DNA of 64,000 nt from Phragmites australis (taxonomy: Eukaryota; Streptophyta; Magnoliopsida; Poales; Poaceae), in assembly GCF_958298935.1 (NCBI RefSeq), contig NC_084939.1, positions 8,075,501-8,139,500 of the forward strand, in the 5' to 3' direction. Positions within the stretch are counted from its first letter, which is position 1. The number at the start of each line of letters is the position of its first letter. A program made the position numbers and the translations under genes. This document shows, piece by piece, positions 19,766 to 31,720 of this stretch. The notes below the pieces were generated by a model that saw only the letters and a program-made list of their open reading frames with translations, was not told the origin of the DNA and did no database searches.

Positions 19766-21196
19766 CGAATCCCGCTCACGTGTACCTCACGTGTGCTGAA
19801 CGCGCCTCTGCACGCTCGTACCCACGCCCCGCCTGGACGCATCGCCACGCACACGCCGAACTACGCGTACGCTGCCTCCTACACCATTCGTGAACGATCC
19901 GCCGCTCTCAAGCCCCGTCGACAACCACACCGCTTGCACATAACGAAGCCGACCCACTCGATCGCTGCCCGCTGTTCACCGTCAACCGTCACAAGCAACA
20001 GTTCACGAACAACACAATTGCAAGTTTCCCGCAATCCCTTGAACTCCTCCTTCGGTTGTTTCTTTCTCTGCGCTCTGTTCTTTTCTGTTGCTGCAGCCCT
20101 CGGCTCCTTTTATTGCCCGGCCACCGAAGCTTTCCTATCCGACACAGCAAAATCCAACCACTCGGTCTCCTGTCTGTTCATGATCCAAACCGAGCAGCTT
20201 CTCCTGGCCGAACACATCATGTGAAAGAAAAAAAGACTCCACTGATTCGGTCTCGATCTCTAGCTGTCAGCATAAAACTCCAAAATCGATGCTCCTTGAC
20301 GCCCGCATGCAGCCACAGTGGATCGTGAACCCCGTGACCATCGGACAGGACTCAAGAGGCACGGCCGCCCAGGCCTTATCCAAAGCCGCATGCAAACTCC
20401 AGTCGAATCACCATGCAATATTTTAATCCCATATGCATGCACGCTTTGCTAGAACACGCACATCACCTAAGCTCATGCAATATTTTAATCCCATATGCAT
20501 GAATGCTTTGCTAGAACACGCACATCACCTAAGCCCATGCAACTCCACTGCGAGATAGGCTTTCGTATCCGACTCTGGATTTCTATCGGCTCGCAGCCAC
20601 ACGCGACCTGCACGGCCTCGCCTCCGCGTAACTTGCCATCGCGCATCGTGTCTAGCCAAGCTGCCACAGTACAAGTTCATTGTGACGGACACCCAAACGC
20701 ATGTATAGCATGCAGACTTGCATAGCACCGTGCATCACCTGACCGTCCTCACCCACCGACCGCACGATGTCGGACACCTAGCACCATTGCGTCACAACTC
20801 TCAACACTTCCAATAACCTCCGAAGTCCACCATGGCTTTCACCATCGCCGTCGCTGCTCCACCTTAAGCCAACAACAACTGCTCCGATCTGGATTTGAAA
20901 CCGCCGCCTTGTCCACGACGTCTTCTAGCCGCACCGTCGAACCTGGCTGTCACGTCCTACCGACCCCTATCGAACAGCGGCCTCCGGCGGCCATCAACCC
21001 GATCTCCATGTCTGGATGGATCCCCGTTGATGCAGCCAATCGAACGGTTCAAGCCACCACGCACGAAGTGCTCGAATCCACCGATCGAGTCGTCGATCGC
21101 CACCATGCTCCACCTTGCGCCGTCCTTCCCCGGACCCATGCAAGCCTTGCGCGGTGTGGAACATATCCTCGTGTCTTCCCTTGATCTTTCTTTATG
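19766..21196 (-). other. Long leader of the nested copia
   Basis: About 1.4 kb between primer-binding site and gag, GC-richer than the surroundings and with no gene I recognise. It is longer than the usual copia leader and may include captured host sequence. The short open frames on both strands (for example 20957-21139 minus) look like chance. Confidence 0.45.
20412..20535. repeat. 62-bp tandem duplication in copia leader
   Basis: Two copies, 20412-20473 and 20474-20535, each starting CATGCAATATTTTAATCCCA and ending CATCACCTAAGC. They are nearly identical (GCATGCACGC versus GCATGAATGC), so the duplication is recent or is maintained. Confidence 0.9.
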
Positions 21197-21210
21197 GCTC
21201 TGGTACCACT
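21197..21210 (-). promoter_or_regulatory. Copia primer-binding site
   Basis: On the minus strand the 5' LTR end AATCCTAACA is followed by AGTGGTACCAGAGCC, complementary to the 3' end of initiator tRNA-Met as in most plant copia elements. Confidence 0.85.
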
Positions 21211-21503
21211 TGTTAGGATTTTAGCGGAAGCATTACTAGGATCATCAAGCCAAACACAAGATCAACACACAAGACATGTATTTTCTAACGAGGTTCGGCC
21301 AAGTTGCCTACATCCTCGGGGCATAACTATGGGCACTCCTCCCCAACTGTTTCAGTCTTACCTTTTGGTTACAACGGTGGTGGCTTCTATTTAAAGGCCC
21401 GAAATTAGAAGTTCGACTACAACTCTAATCCTAGTCCCACCTAATTACAACTCAAGTCTATCTGTAACCTACAATGTACACATATTCGACACATATTCCA
21501 ACG
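21211..21503 (-). repeat. 5' LTR of nested copia
   Basis: 293 bp, matching 18170-18452. It has a duplicated ACACATATTC-type block at its outer end, and the first base of the usual TGTTGG is changed to C (minus-strand base at 21503). Confidence 0.9.
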
Positions 21504-22267
21504 TTGAGTGCATACGATTGTCTGACCATTGGCCACTTTCACCTTTCCGGTTTGATATCCATCACATTGCACTAGAGTCGAGCCAACATTCTTTCACTCA
21601 GAAAGGTACGAGAACTTCCAATATCAACTAACTGTAGAAGGACTTGATTCTGCACAAGGGAGCTCAGTTTGAGTACCCTGGAATTCTCATTACTTGTGAT
21701 AGCATTGAGCAAAACATACACCTCATCATTTGAAGATAAATCCTCATAAGCTTCTAGAACATCAAGAACCTCATCAAAAAGTATCATGCCTCCAGCACTC
21801 CCATCTTCCACAGCAATGAAGTTAAGATGTGGAAGTGTTGGTTGTTTGCAGGTATGTGTAGGAGAGTAGTTTTCACCGCACTTGAAACAAAGACCATGGG
21901 GTTTTCTATACTCCTTGAGTTGTCTAGCTTTCCATAAATCACCAGCTGCTAAGGAAGATTTGTTGTCAGATTTAGGAAAACTGTGTACTGTGGGTTTTGT
22001 AAAGACAGGCTTAACAGAGCTCTTCTTAACCCTGTCGAGAAGGCTCTCTTGAATTGCAGCAAGAGTGGCTGCCTTCACCAATGTATCAGGAAGCTGAATC
22101 TCTACAGCAGCCTTAAGTTCTTCTCGAAGCCCAAGGACAAACTGAGAAATCAGGAATGTATCACTCAGAGATTTGTCATATAAACGGATGTGGTAAACAA
22201 GCTGCTCAAACTTCTTCCTATACTCATCAACAGTGCTAGTCTGTTTGAGGGTTAATAACTCCATCAT
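21504..22267 (-). pseudogene. Chromovirus gag and protease start
   Basis: The open frame 22267-21572 encodes the C-terminal half of Gag (MELLTLKQTSTVDEYRKKFE, LSDTFLISQFVLGLREELKA), a modified zinc knuckle (CFKCGENYSPTHTC) and the start of the protease (QLVDIGSSRTFLSERM). The usual Asp-Ser-Gly of the protease reads Asp-Ile-Gly, which should abolish it. The N-terminal half of Gag is missing because CACTA sequence replaces it at about 22268. The reading continues to 21504, where the copia was inserted. Confidence 0.85.
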
Positions 22268-22470
22268 CTTTTACTTCGACTCGACCTGTACATATAAGTG
22301 ATAGGTGACGGGTTATAAATGTCACCCGTCACTTATTGTAAGTAAAAGGTGACGGGTCATTAATATCACCCATCACCTTTTACTTCGACTCGGATGTGCA
22401 TATAAGTGATAGGTGACGGTTTATAAATGTCACCTGTCACTTATTTCATAACCCACCACCTATTGTAAGT
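22268..22470. repeat. CACTA left subterminal repeats
   Basis: Palindromic arms such as GGTGACGGGTTATAAATGTC followed by ACCCGTCACTTAT, arranged in two direct repeats of about 108 bp that both start CTTTTACTTCGACTCG (22268 and 22376). In CACTA elements such arrays bind the element's regulatory protein. Confidence 0.8.
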
Positions 22471-22672
22471 AAAAATTCAAATTTGACATTAATATTAAAA
22501 ATTCAAATTTGACATTAATATTACAAATTTAAATAACTTGAAACTTAAAATTCAATTTTGACATTAATATTAACAGTTCAAATAACTTAAAAGTCAAATT
22601 TGCCATTAATATTGCAAATTTGACATTAATATTACAAATTTGTTATTAATATTACAAATTTCACACTGAAAT
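22471..22672. repeat. AT-rich short tandem repeats in CACTA 3' region
   Basis: About eight degenerate copies of a unit near 25 bp built on CAAATTTGACATTAATATTA, located just after the transposase end. They have no coding value and probably arose by slippage. Confidence 0.75.
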
Positions 22673-25600
22673 TCAAATTCGTCGTTTTCGTGCTTTCTTG
22701 ACATGGATCCCTTCGTTATGGTCGGGGCGGATGTATGGAGTTTCCTCAATCGGCAGAAGGCGTGGCACGATTGCAGTAGCAAAAGGGGGAATTTCATCTA
22801 ATTGATTGAACTCCTCCTCATCAACGACGTTTGCAACTCTGACGATGCGTCTTTTCCCAGCGAGAACCACATGGCGTTTCTTTTTTGTTGTGTCAGTCAT
22901 ATAAAAGACTTAGCAAACATCTTTAACGAGTATGAAGGGTTCAGACTTGTATCCGACATGTTTGAGATCAACGCTAGTGAACCCATACTTATCATTAGTG
23001 ACGCCCTTTGCCCCACGTACCCAACGGCATCGAAACAGTGCTACCTTGAATCCCAAGTAGTTTAGCTCCCAGATCTCCTCTATTTGACCGTATTATGTGC
23101 CCCTCTGCATGTCGTTGTTATAAGCTTCTATATGGACACCACTGTTCTGGTATATTCTCTTCTCATCTTGGACAACCGTGTAAAATATGTATCTATTTAT
23201 ATCGTACCATTGATATGTCATAATTGTGTATATAGGGTCTGATGCCAGTTTTTTTATTAGAGCACTTGTAGGAGTACTCGATTGTCTGATTCGATCTTGG
23301 AACCAAGTCGTAAACCTTCGCATATATTGCCTCGCAACCCAAGCTTTAGTCTGCCCTGGATTCTCTTCAAACAGCATCTGCTTGTGCTAATCGACATATC
23401 GGCACACTTCGCTCATTTGTTGCAGCACGAGGAAATGAGCTTGGTTGTAAGCCTTCGGATCAGGAGTTATTGCCATCTTCCTCAGAACTCCCACACCTGC
23501 GAGCCTCCCCTGATGGTGAGACTTAGGCACGCTAATTAGGTTATTTGGGTCAATGTAATTAACAGACAACTCCAATGCCTCCTCTGTCGCGTAACCCTGC
23601 ACGATGCATCCCTCAGGAAATGCTCAATTCCTTACATACAACTTGGGAATGCCCATATATCTCTCGTATGGAAACATATGATAGAGGAACACGGGGCCAA
23701 GGTAGTGTATCTCCTTCACGAGGTGAGCAGTGAGATGTACCATGATATCAAAAAATGATGGTGGGAAATACACCTCAAGAATACATAGAGTCTTAAAGTG
23801 TCTTCTTTCTAGCTCCTCCAGTGAGTCTGGATCGAGCACCTTTCGTTCAATTGTATTGAAGAAAAAGCATATGCTCAGGATAGCCTCACAAACCTTTATT
23901 GGGAGGATGTTCCTAATTGCTACCGCAAGCAGTGACGTCATCATCACATAGCAATCATGGGACTTCATCATGGCGAAATTCATTTTTAGCTCTTTCATCG
24001 AGACAAGTCTTGCGATGTTGGACGAGTAACCGGAGGGAACTTTCACACTGTGCAAGAACTCGCAGAATTCTTTTTTCTCCTTCCTGGAGAGAGTGATAGC
24101 TGTTGGGGATAGGTGTTTTTTTTGTTCGTATCTTGTGCATGGAGCTTTGGCCTTAAGCCCATTTCTTAAAGGTCAGCTCATGCGTTCTCATGATCCTTTC
24201 CTTTTCCCTTCATTTGGAGCAATGTGCCGATCAGACTCTCACAGATATTCTTCTTTACATGCATGTTGTCGATAGAGTGACGAACATCTAATTTTTCCCA
24301 ATACTCTAGCTCGAATAGTATTGATTTCTTGTTCCACATTCCTAACTGCTCATCATCCTTAGAGGATTGATTTCGCTTGCCAAGGACAACATTGATATTC
24401 TTAACCTGATTGTGGACATCTTCCCCGCTGAAATGCCTCTAAGGTAGCTCTTTCTCCCTTGTGCCATCGAACTGCTTGTCCATGTTTTGGTACGGGTGTT
24501 TCCTAGGAAGGAAACATCGATGCCACATGTATACTATTTTCTTTGAGTTGTTCGACTTCAAACTGCATATGTTATTTAAGCAATGGGGGCATGCTCACCT
24601 TTTCTTTTACTCTGACCTGACAAGTTATGAAGTGCTGGCAGATCATTGATGGTGACGAACAACATGGCATGCAAGGTAAAGTACTCTTGTTTGTACTGAT
24701 CCCAAACCTCGACGCCTTCCGACCAGAGTTTCTTAAGATCATCGACTAAAGGCCTGAGGTACACATCTATATCGTTGCCAGGTTGTTTCGGTCCTGATAT
24801 CAAGATCGACAACATAATGTATTTCCGCTTGTTACAAAGCTAGGGTAGAAGGTTGTAGATCAACAATATAACAGGGCATGTGCTATGTGAGGTACTCATG
24901 TTACCGAATAGATTCATACCATCCATGCTCATAGCAAACCTAATATTTCTCAATTCTTCGGCGAACCAACCAAATGTGGAACCAACAATTTGCCACTGAG
25001 CAGAATCTGTTGGGTGCCGTATCATTATGTCGTTGTTATGACCCTCCTTATGCCTACACACCAATTGGACCTCCTTTCTGTTGGCAAACAGACGCTTCAA
25101 ACGGGGAATTATAGGAAAATACCACACCACCTTCCTAGGACCACCTTTACTTTTCTTGCCTTCGTCCCCATCATCACCGTCATTTCTACGCTTATATCGA
25201 TGGGTTTCACACACGGGGCATTGATCCAGCTCTGCATACTCTTCACGAAACAAGATACAATCCTGCTTACATGCATGTATTTTTTCTATTTCCAGTCCTA
25301 AAGGACAAATTATCTTCTTCGTGTCGTAGACACCCTCGGGCACCAAGTTCCCCTCCGGTAGCATGTACCTTAGCTGATCCAGCTTCGAAACTCTTGTCAG
25401 TCCAACCATAGGTTGCCTTCATCTGTAGAAGCTTTACGTTTCCAAAGATCCGCATGTATTTCTTCTTACAATTGGGATAAAGGGGCGTTTTGAAATCCCG
25501 CACAAATTCCTGGAATTTAGCAAACTCACCATTGTTATACTCGTCGTGCCGCTCAACATCCCTTACCATATGGTCCACATTCTCCACAAAATCCTCAAGA

Positions 25601-25965
25601 TCATTATCATTCAAACCTAATATGTCCTCATCCCTGAGATCATGATCCATTTCATCGGGTGTAAGTTCTTGATCCACACTGTCGGCATGAAGGGCCCGAT
25701 CCATCTCTCCCTCGTTAAGGCCTTCTTCGCCATGTTTGTTCCAACATGTATAATTCTCTTTAAATCCACGTATGACCAAGTGTGCATGGATATTATTTGG
25801 TTCCGAAAACTTCTTTTCGTTCTTGCAGTCACGACAGGGACAATACATTGATGTTATACCACGATCTTTCATATCCGCCAAGGCAGTACTCATGAAATAC
25901 TTCACGCCGCTCAGGTACTCCATACAAGTCCGGGTCTCGAGGTACATCCAACTTTTGTCTGTCAT
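22673..25965 (-). pseudogene. TNP2-type CACTA transposase
   Basis: The domains follow the usual order. 25965-25270 is the N-terminal transposase-associated domain (MTDKSWMYLETRTCMEYLSG, YCPCRDCKNEKKF, HAHLVIRGFKENYTCWNKHG). 25409-24576 is the TNP2 catalytic region (CPVCETHRYKR, VVWYFPIIPRLKRLFANRK, FAMSMDGMNLFGNMS, ISGPKQPGNDIDVYLRPLVD). 24055-23624 fits the DUF4218 domain (MKSHDCYVMMTSLL, FFNTIERKVLD, YFPPSFFDIMVHL). 23377-22673 fits DUF4216 (QWYDINRYIFYTVVQDEKR) and a basic tail. A frameshift near 25400-25430, stops around 24100-24560, and frame breaks elsewhere show it is dead. Confidence 0.88.
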
Positions 25966-26379
25966 CTACAATTAATGTAAAAACATTCATTCTTCATTAA
26001 TAATGACCTTAATTTTGTGGTTAAGCACGCGATTAAAATTTCCAACAAATACACTAGATCTGTGGTATCTCGCGGTAGATTGGCCAAACCTAGTACCAAA
26101 TCTAACATAAATACAACTCACTTGTACTAAGATTTTGGATAAAGATGCAAAACGACCGATTACAACTCAAAGCACAATAAATCTACCAAATAGAGATTAG
26201 AGGAGAAGGAAAGAGGGAGATACAAACCTTCAAAGACCTAGCACCAATTTAAACTTCAAATTAACAAAATATTAGAGAGTCTCTAGTGGAACCAGAGAAA
26301 ATTGCCAGAATTAAGCGCGCGGTACTGTTGACTACTGTTCGGCCCGCATAGTGGCTGGCCAGCTTTATAACCGATCTAA

Positions 26380-26690
26380 GTAATAAGTGACGAGTCATAT
26401 TACGACCCGTCACTTATGACTGGTGTGGAGAGACCCGTCACTTATACCAAGTCATAAGTGACGGGTTGTATCATGACCCATCACTTATAACTGGTGTGGA
26501 GAGACTCGTCACTTATGACCAGGTTATAGGTGACGGTTTTAATCATTACCCGTCACCTATAAGTGACACACTTATTACATGTTATAAATGATGGGTATAT
26601 ACCCGGTCCCGATCAGAGACGACATAAATGACGGATAGTATAATGATTCGTCACTAAATTATATCTTTTTTATTTAATTTTTATGTAGTG
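26380..26690. repeat. CACTA right terminus and subterminal repeats
   Basis: At least six ACCCGTCACTTAT/ATAAGTGACGGGT-type units occur in both orientations. A repeated spacer (GGTGTGGAGAGAC, twice) lies among them. The end is TTTTTATGTAGTG at 26690. Confidence 0.85.
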
Positions 26691-29280
26691 AAACCTTGGT
26701 GCAAGAAAAAGTTGTTTCCCGGAGGATGAAGAATGGATGAAAACCTTGGTTGATCTTTGGAGGCTTTTGTTTTCTCCGTACTGATCTTCTTTTTTCTTCA
26801 TGTAAATGTAATTTAAAACTGAGTTTCTTATAATATATTAATCAGTAAGGGTTCGTCCCTCCTGTTCATTTTTTAAAAAAGTTACACAGTTATAAGTTTT
26901 CAACACAGGATTGTGTGTGGAGCGACAAACTGAGCAATCCAACTTTAGCCTGCAACAGGTATATCTCTGTTGCGAATGGGATGCGTCGGGAACTGTGACT
27001 GAATGTTAAGATGAAGTATTTTATATGGATAAGGATCATTTGCTACCGCCATTTCAACTTAAGTAGTTGCATTAACACCAAATGATCAGAAGTCAAGTGT
27101 CCAGATATCCGCGGACGCTAGAGCCAATGTAATGTAGCAAAAAAAAGTTGCATCACTCGATTTGACAAAGGACATCTCTGATCACGTTGCTTATTATGTA
27201 GTAGCAATAGATATTAAATCTGATCTGGAGTGGGGAGCACGCCTATGCCTGTTCTCTGTAGATGGGGCGCCGGGTATACACTATGCTCCCATACGTCATC
27301 TGCTGTCATGCTAACTCGGCTCTGTTGAGCCGTTTTCGTTCGCCCCGTCTTGAAACCGTCCATCTAGTTATCCTCTGCTGCCTATGGCCGATGGCGCTTC
27401 TTCCACCCCACCGCTCCACCTTGTGCCTACCACCGCTGCCAGGTCGGTCTGCCGCCCATCGACCTCCCTCTAAGCCCAGAAATAAAAAATCCCAACGAGA
27501 AGAACGCTATGCGTGTTCACACCCGTTCAGACGTAGAGGACAGGTGTGTCTCGTTTTGTGATTAATCTTTGCACTGGAAGGTATCCAGTTAATTTACGAA
27601 CACATTATCGAATATTCTGGGATGTTAAGCCTAATAAAAGGATGAGACCAGTTCGAGATAAGGCTATATAATGTAGCCTGTGAGCTAATCCTCTGCCCCT
27701 CTCCTCTTCGCCTCTCGTCTTTGGCTTGGATGAGCACCACTCTTTTAGTTAATTAATATGATATTCATAATTTTCAGCAATCACGAGTTCTAGTACCTTG
27801 TTGTTCTCATCTGTTCATGCACAGTTACACTTTTATTTCTACACGTCTTCTAAATTTTAGACGCTAAAAACGCCGAAGCATCTCAGGCGACACAATTTGA
27901 GAAGCATCAGGATCCCTGTAGTATTGCATAGGATACCACTGACCAAGTACAGTTACATTATGCAATACTGTACCACTGACCAAGTAGGAGGCGGTCCCGG
28001 ACGACCGTGAGCGGCGCGGCCATGGGTTCAGCGGCCGTTTGTGTCGTCAGACGTTGGCCGGCCGGCCTCCTTCCCTCCCTTCATCTCATTATACCATATA
28101 CAGGGGTGCGTGGTCTCGTAGGACGGCACTAGATGCTGCAGAAAGGAAAAAGGTAGATCCATAGTAGACAACGAACAGCTGCTATAATTCAGAAGTTCGC
28201 TGTGTATCCTGTCGTCGTCTCTTTTCTAAGGATTTAACAGCTACATATGGGTTCCAAATTTCTTTAATATGCAGTGCGAGTTTCTGTTATGAGTTGTTAA
28301 TGTAAATTGTCGATAGATATTTACAACTCGACTTTCTTCATAGAGAGTGTGTGACTGATTTACATGCGATCCTTTTCATTGTGGAGACTAATTCTGTTAT
28401 AACAGGCACAATAAAAGATTTCAGTAGGAGATCTAACCGTTATTTTCTCAGCACATATGCTGGGCAATGTGGAAACTTTGCCATTGGGTACAAAGGTGAA
28501 AGGTCTTCACCCAAGCAAAATTTTGATTAATGCAAGCAGCTTACATGGTGCACCAAAAACGTAGCTACCACTACCATACTGCAAACATATTTGGTCATAC
28601 TACATCATAAGAAGAGCTGGTGAACTGGTTCTATTTACACAAGGCACATGTAGGATCTCCCTCCCATTTCCTTCTCAGCACATTATCTTTGGTGACGATA
28701 GAGTTACCCTTTCGTCGAGCAGTGAAATCATGATGGAGCGACACTGATAAGAAATATTTATTTGGATTTTCTTTTTTAAATCAGATGTGATTTGATTCGT
28801 TGACACAAGCAAACAAGGATTGACACATGCGTATAGGCAAGATGGAGATAGACGGGATCGGTAATCGAACTAATAGTCATTAACAGCATCAGTATAACTT
28901 TATCCCTGACCATTGATATCAAATTTTACATTGTGTTTTTTTTTTTGCACTTCTCTAAAATAAGGACCACTGGAGCAAGACTCTTAAATTTTTTGTTGCA
29001 CACCAAGAGGCAAGAGCACACGGAATTAATCTCCGTTGTACATTCGTAAGAATTACTCTGCAGCTCGAGTTGGGGACAACTCGAGCAATACGGATGGGAG
29101 CTCCGTTTGGCAGCTTGCCGGTGGCCAACTCGGCACGTCTGCGCCGGCAGACAGGGATCCATCTGTAATGCCCCCAACGAAGTTCCTGGGTATGCAAGCC
29201 GGCGAAGGAGAAGCTGAATGACTCGGACGCAAATCGTAACTGGAAACAGGCCGGTGAATCATGCATTCTCTAACCCCTAA
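26691..29280. other. Unassigned stretch
   Basis: There is no recognisable gene. Open frames such as 27262-27561 (+) have no domain and are GC-driven. A short direct repeat TACCACTGACCAAGTA occurs at about 27936 and 27970. 28010-28080 and 29050-29220 are GC-rich islands without a supported frame. 28445-28565 has a plus frame (HMLGNVETLPLGTKV) ending in a stop that I cannot assign. This may be old transposon or gene debris. Confidence 0.4.
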
Positions 29281-31720
29281 TGTATTCGTTTCCATTTTTC
29301 TACAACTAGTTATGTTGTAGTCCTTGCAACCGTAAGTGAGGATACAATTGCGACGCCTCTAGTTCGGTTGTTTTGCTTTGTACATGTCCATTACATGTCA
29401 ACATTAGAGAGTTTTACATGTGAATGCGTGAACAATTGTGTACCAACTGTAACCTAGTTGACATGAAACTAGATCACGAATCAACTTAACCGGCCAGTGT
29501 TACACATCTGGCACAGTTACTATTCGTAATCCGGCACGTAGGAGTTTGGGAAGTTGGGTCAGGCTAGATTTAATCCTTCTCTAACAGCATCTCTGCCGAT
29601 CCGCATTGCTAGGATTGGTCCTGCTCTGATTGGCTTATATGCAGATGAACTTGCTTGTTTCCTCATGTCCCCTGCTTGGCTAATGTTCTTGGTCCAATGA
29701 CTAATTAGCTGACTACTCAGTTTGTGAAACTATCAATACAGGAGTATGCTACCGAAAGATTGGATTATGGTACAGGATTGGTCCTCCTCTGCTTGGCTTA
29801 GCTGTGGATGAACTTGCTGGTAGTCCTGCAGAGTATGAACAACTCTGCATTCATGTGGGTGCATTTCACTTAGTTATTTCACCGTTCCACACAAAGTGAG
29901 TTCACGTGATACGATCAGTTGGCACATGCAAACTGAATTGGGCCATGAAGACTGCATGTATATAGGTCGATTGTTTCCATAAGTGTTTTGATAAATGGAT
30001 AATCCTAGTTTAACCGAAAGTGAGTTATTTTCTCCTTATGTTAAACTAGACTGAATACTAAAGAAATTCTGCAGAATCTTGCGTACAAAAACATCAAACC
30101 AAGTTAAAAATTACAACATTTTGTATTCCCAATCTCAGATTATGTTGCATCATCGGCACGAGAGTGCTGGGTAACACAGTCCCCACCCCGATTGTTGACT
30201 TGTGCTAGCTCAGATCTATCCACATTCGGACAGTTGCAGAGCTATTCTTTCACAGTCTCACTGATATGCTGCAACATGCACCCGTTCGGGCCATGACCCC
30301 TGCAAATGCAAAATTCTCTGTGCCTCCCAACCCTTATCCTTTGGGACACCGTGGGTTGCTCACAGGAGAACACATGCACACTGTTTTTGCAACATTGGTC
30401 TTTGGCGACTCTGTTTATATATACTGCCCCACATATATCTGTTGATTTGCACACCGGCTCAGCACTGCATGACTAGACAATGAGTGCAAAACTTGATTTT
30501 GTGGACTAGGTGAGCTACCACACGGCAGTATGAAAGTGATTTAAAAGTTTGTACAACCGTCAGTATCTGGCAGCTTTCATGTGCATTCAGTTCTCAGTCG
30601 CAACAGAGTTCTCTTGCTGTTTCACGGTTTGATGGAAAAAGTTAACGTGGCGCGGTGCTGCTGACAATTTGGCACATGCAAACCGAGTCCCAACAGGCAG
30701 CCTTGACAGGCCTGAATCCGAAACCCATCGCTCGGCTGCTTGCTTCCGTCGTGCGTCGTGCATACAGCACGCCCGCTGAGAACCCAAGGTCCGGGACGCC
30801 CCCAGGCGGCCGCGAGGGGCTTTAGCCACACGTTAGTTCATGAGCCATCGGAGCATGCCACCTGTTAGTGCATGAGCCATCGGAGCCATCTGAGCACGAG
30901 CGAAATTATATGAAACTCAATCTCACCGAAAAACTCTCTGTTAAGTATGTCACGTGTTCCTTTTTTTTTTTCTCTTAGTTACACATAATAGTCGTTGAAT
31001 CAAAGAACAATAATATTGGTCAAGATTTTATAAGAATCTTTTAATGAAGAGTCTTATAGAATTTGGAGCATGACCACTATAAGACCGCATGCAGGCGCCC
31101 ATGCTTTCGATCCGGACGCCGATCCTAGCAAATGCAGAGGCCTGCCTAGCTCTCATCAGAGCCGTCCCACCATATCATTCTGCTGCGGAGTTCAGTATTT
31201 CGGTCCCATTGTGCCAATTAGGCTTTAATCAAAGCTTGGAGCTCTGATCCATGATACACTCAAAAGACTAATGCAGATCAATAAGACAACCAAAGATTTC
31301 AAGAAACTGATCGCCCAGACCCTGTGCTATTTCGCTGCAGCAGAATTCCACAGACCACCGTCTGATCGCAGGCGAAATTGTTGATGACTTTAGAGTTTTC
31401 ATCTTTGCTGTTCTGCTGTACAACTGGAGCAGGTTCATGTGACTCTCTCCAGCGGATCATGCTGCAGACCATGAACTACTCTGATTTATATGCATGTGCT
31501 TCCTCACTGCATCTGATATTCTGATCTCGGATAGTCTCAGTTTTATCATCTCCCAAAACAAAAGAAAAATATGTCACCTAATGCGAACATTTGACACATG
31601 TAAAGCTGATTTCCATCAGATTAAATAAGGGAGAAATGGATGCAAAATTTGAATGCAATACTCTCACAAATCGAGTAGTAGCTGGACTAAGAATTCTGCA
31701 ATTGCATGTATATACGACAA
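29281..31720 (+). repeat. Diverged copies of an unknown repeat, left block
   Basis: Several segments reappear in the same orientation at 42460-44480. Pairs: 29294-29330 with 44020-44055 (TTTTTCTACAAC, CAGTCCTTGCAAC-like); 29945-30020 with 42575-42690 and 43672-43745 (CATGTATATAGGT type); 30303-30335 with 43104-43135 (AAATGCAAAATTCTC, GCCTCCCAACCC); 30479-30508 with 44358-44387 (CTTGATTTTGTGGACTA); 31490-31520 with 43548-43575 (CCTCACTGCATCTGAT); 31650-31710 with 42528-42590. There is no coding sequence I can name. Confidence 0.55.

Larger units (their letters stand above)
18170..21503 (-). mobile_element. Short gag/protease-only copia (TR-GAG type)
   Basis: A 3.3-kb element on the minus strand with two similar LTRs (21211-21503 and 18170-18452). 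The flanks TTGAT (18165-18169) and TTGAG (21504-21508) are a target duplication with one mismatch. Between the LTRs are a primer-binding site, a leader of about 1.4 kb, gag, and a zinc knuckle plus protease; only about 90 bp separate the end of the protease frame from the 3' LTR. Integrase, RT and RNase H are absent, so it would need proteins from another copia element to move. It sits inside the chromovirus protease region. Confidence 0.9.
14897..22267 (-). mobile_element. Ty3-gypsy chromovirus (Reina-like), truncated at both ends
   Basis: A minus-strand gag-pol body without LTRs. The order on the minus strand is gag and protease (22267-21504), then a nested copia (21503-18170), then protease end, RT, RNase H, integrase and chromodomain (18169 to about 14982). 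The 3' end stops at the MULE 1 terminus and the 5' end stops inside gag at CACTA subterminal repeats, so both LTRs are gone. The chromodomain sequence and the overall order point to the Reina branch of chromoviruses; that branch assignment is inference. Confidence 0.8.
22268..26690 (-). mobile_element. CACTA (En/Spm) element lacking one end
   Basis: The right end (5' end on the minus strand) is CACTACATAAAAATT at 26690-26676, the CACTA signature. Both sides carry subterminal repeats of the AAGTGACGGGT/ACCCGTCACTT type (22290-22470 and 26380-26640). A TNP2 transposase lies between on the minus strand. At the left edge the expected terminal CACTA is not found; subterminal repeats abut chromovirus gag, so the last tens of bases were lost or rearranged. 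The 3-bp target duplication cannot be verified. Confidence 0.85.

Noticed and set aside
19556..20224. 222-codon plus-strand open frame
   Set aside because: It runs antisense to copia gag and through the GC-rich leader. The real coding signal (UBN2 Gag) is on the minus strand.
20957..21139. Possible small protein in the copia leader (minus strand)
   Set aside because: 60 codons without a recognised motif, with overlapping open frames on the other strand.
22290..22470. Possible CRISPR-like array of repeats
   Set aside because: The units are palindromic CACTA subterminal repeats without unique spacers of constant length, in a plant genome, and match the array at the other end of the same element.
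27262..27561. 99-codon plus-strand open frame starting MGRRVYTML
   Set aside because: It has no domain or conserved motif, lies in GC-rich sequence where open frames are common, and shows no exon signals or neighbours that support a gene.
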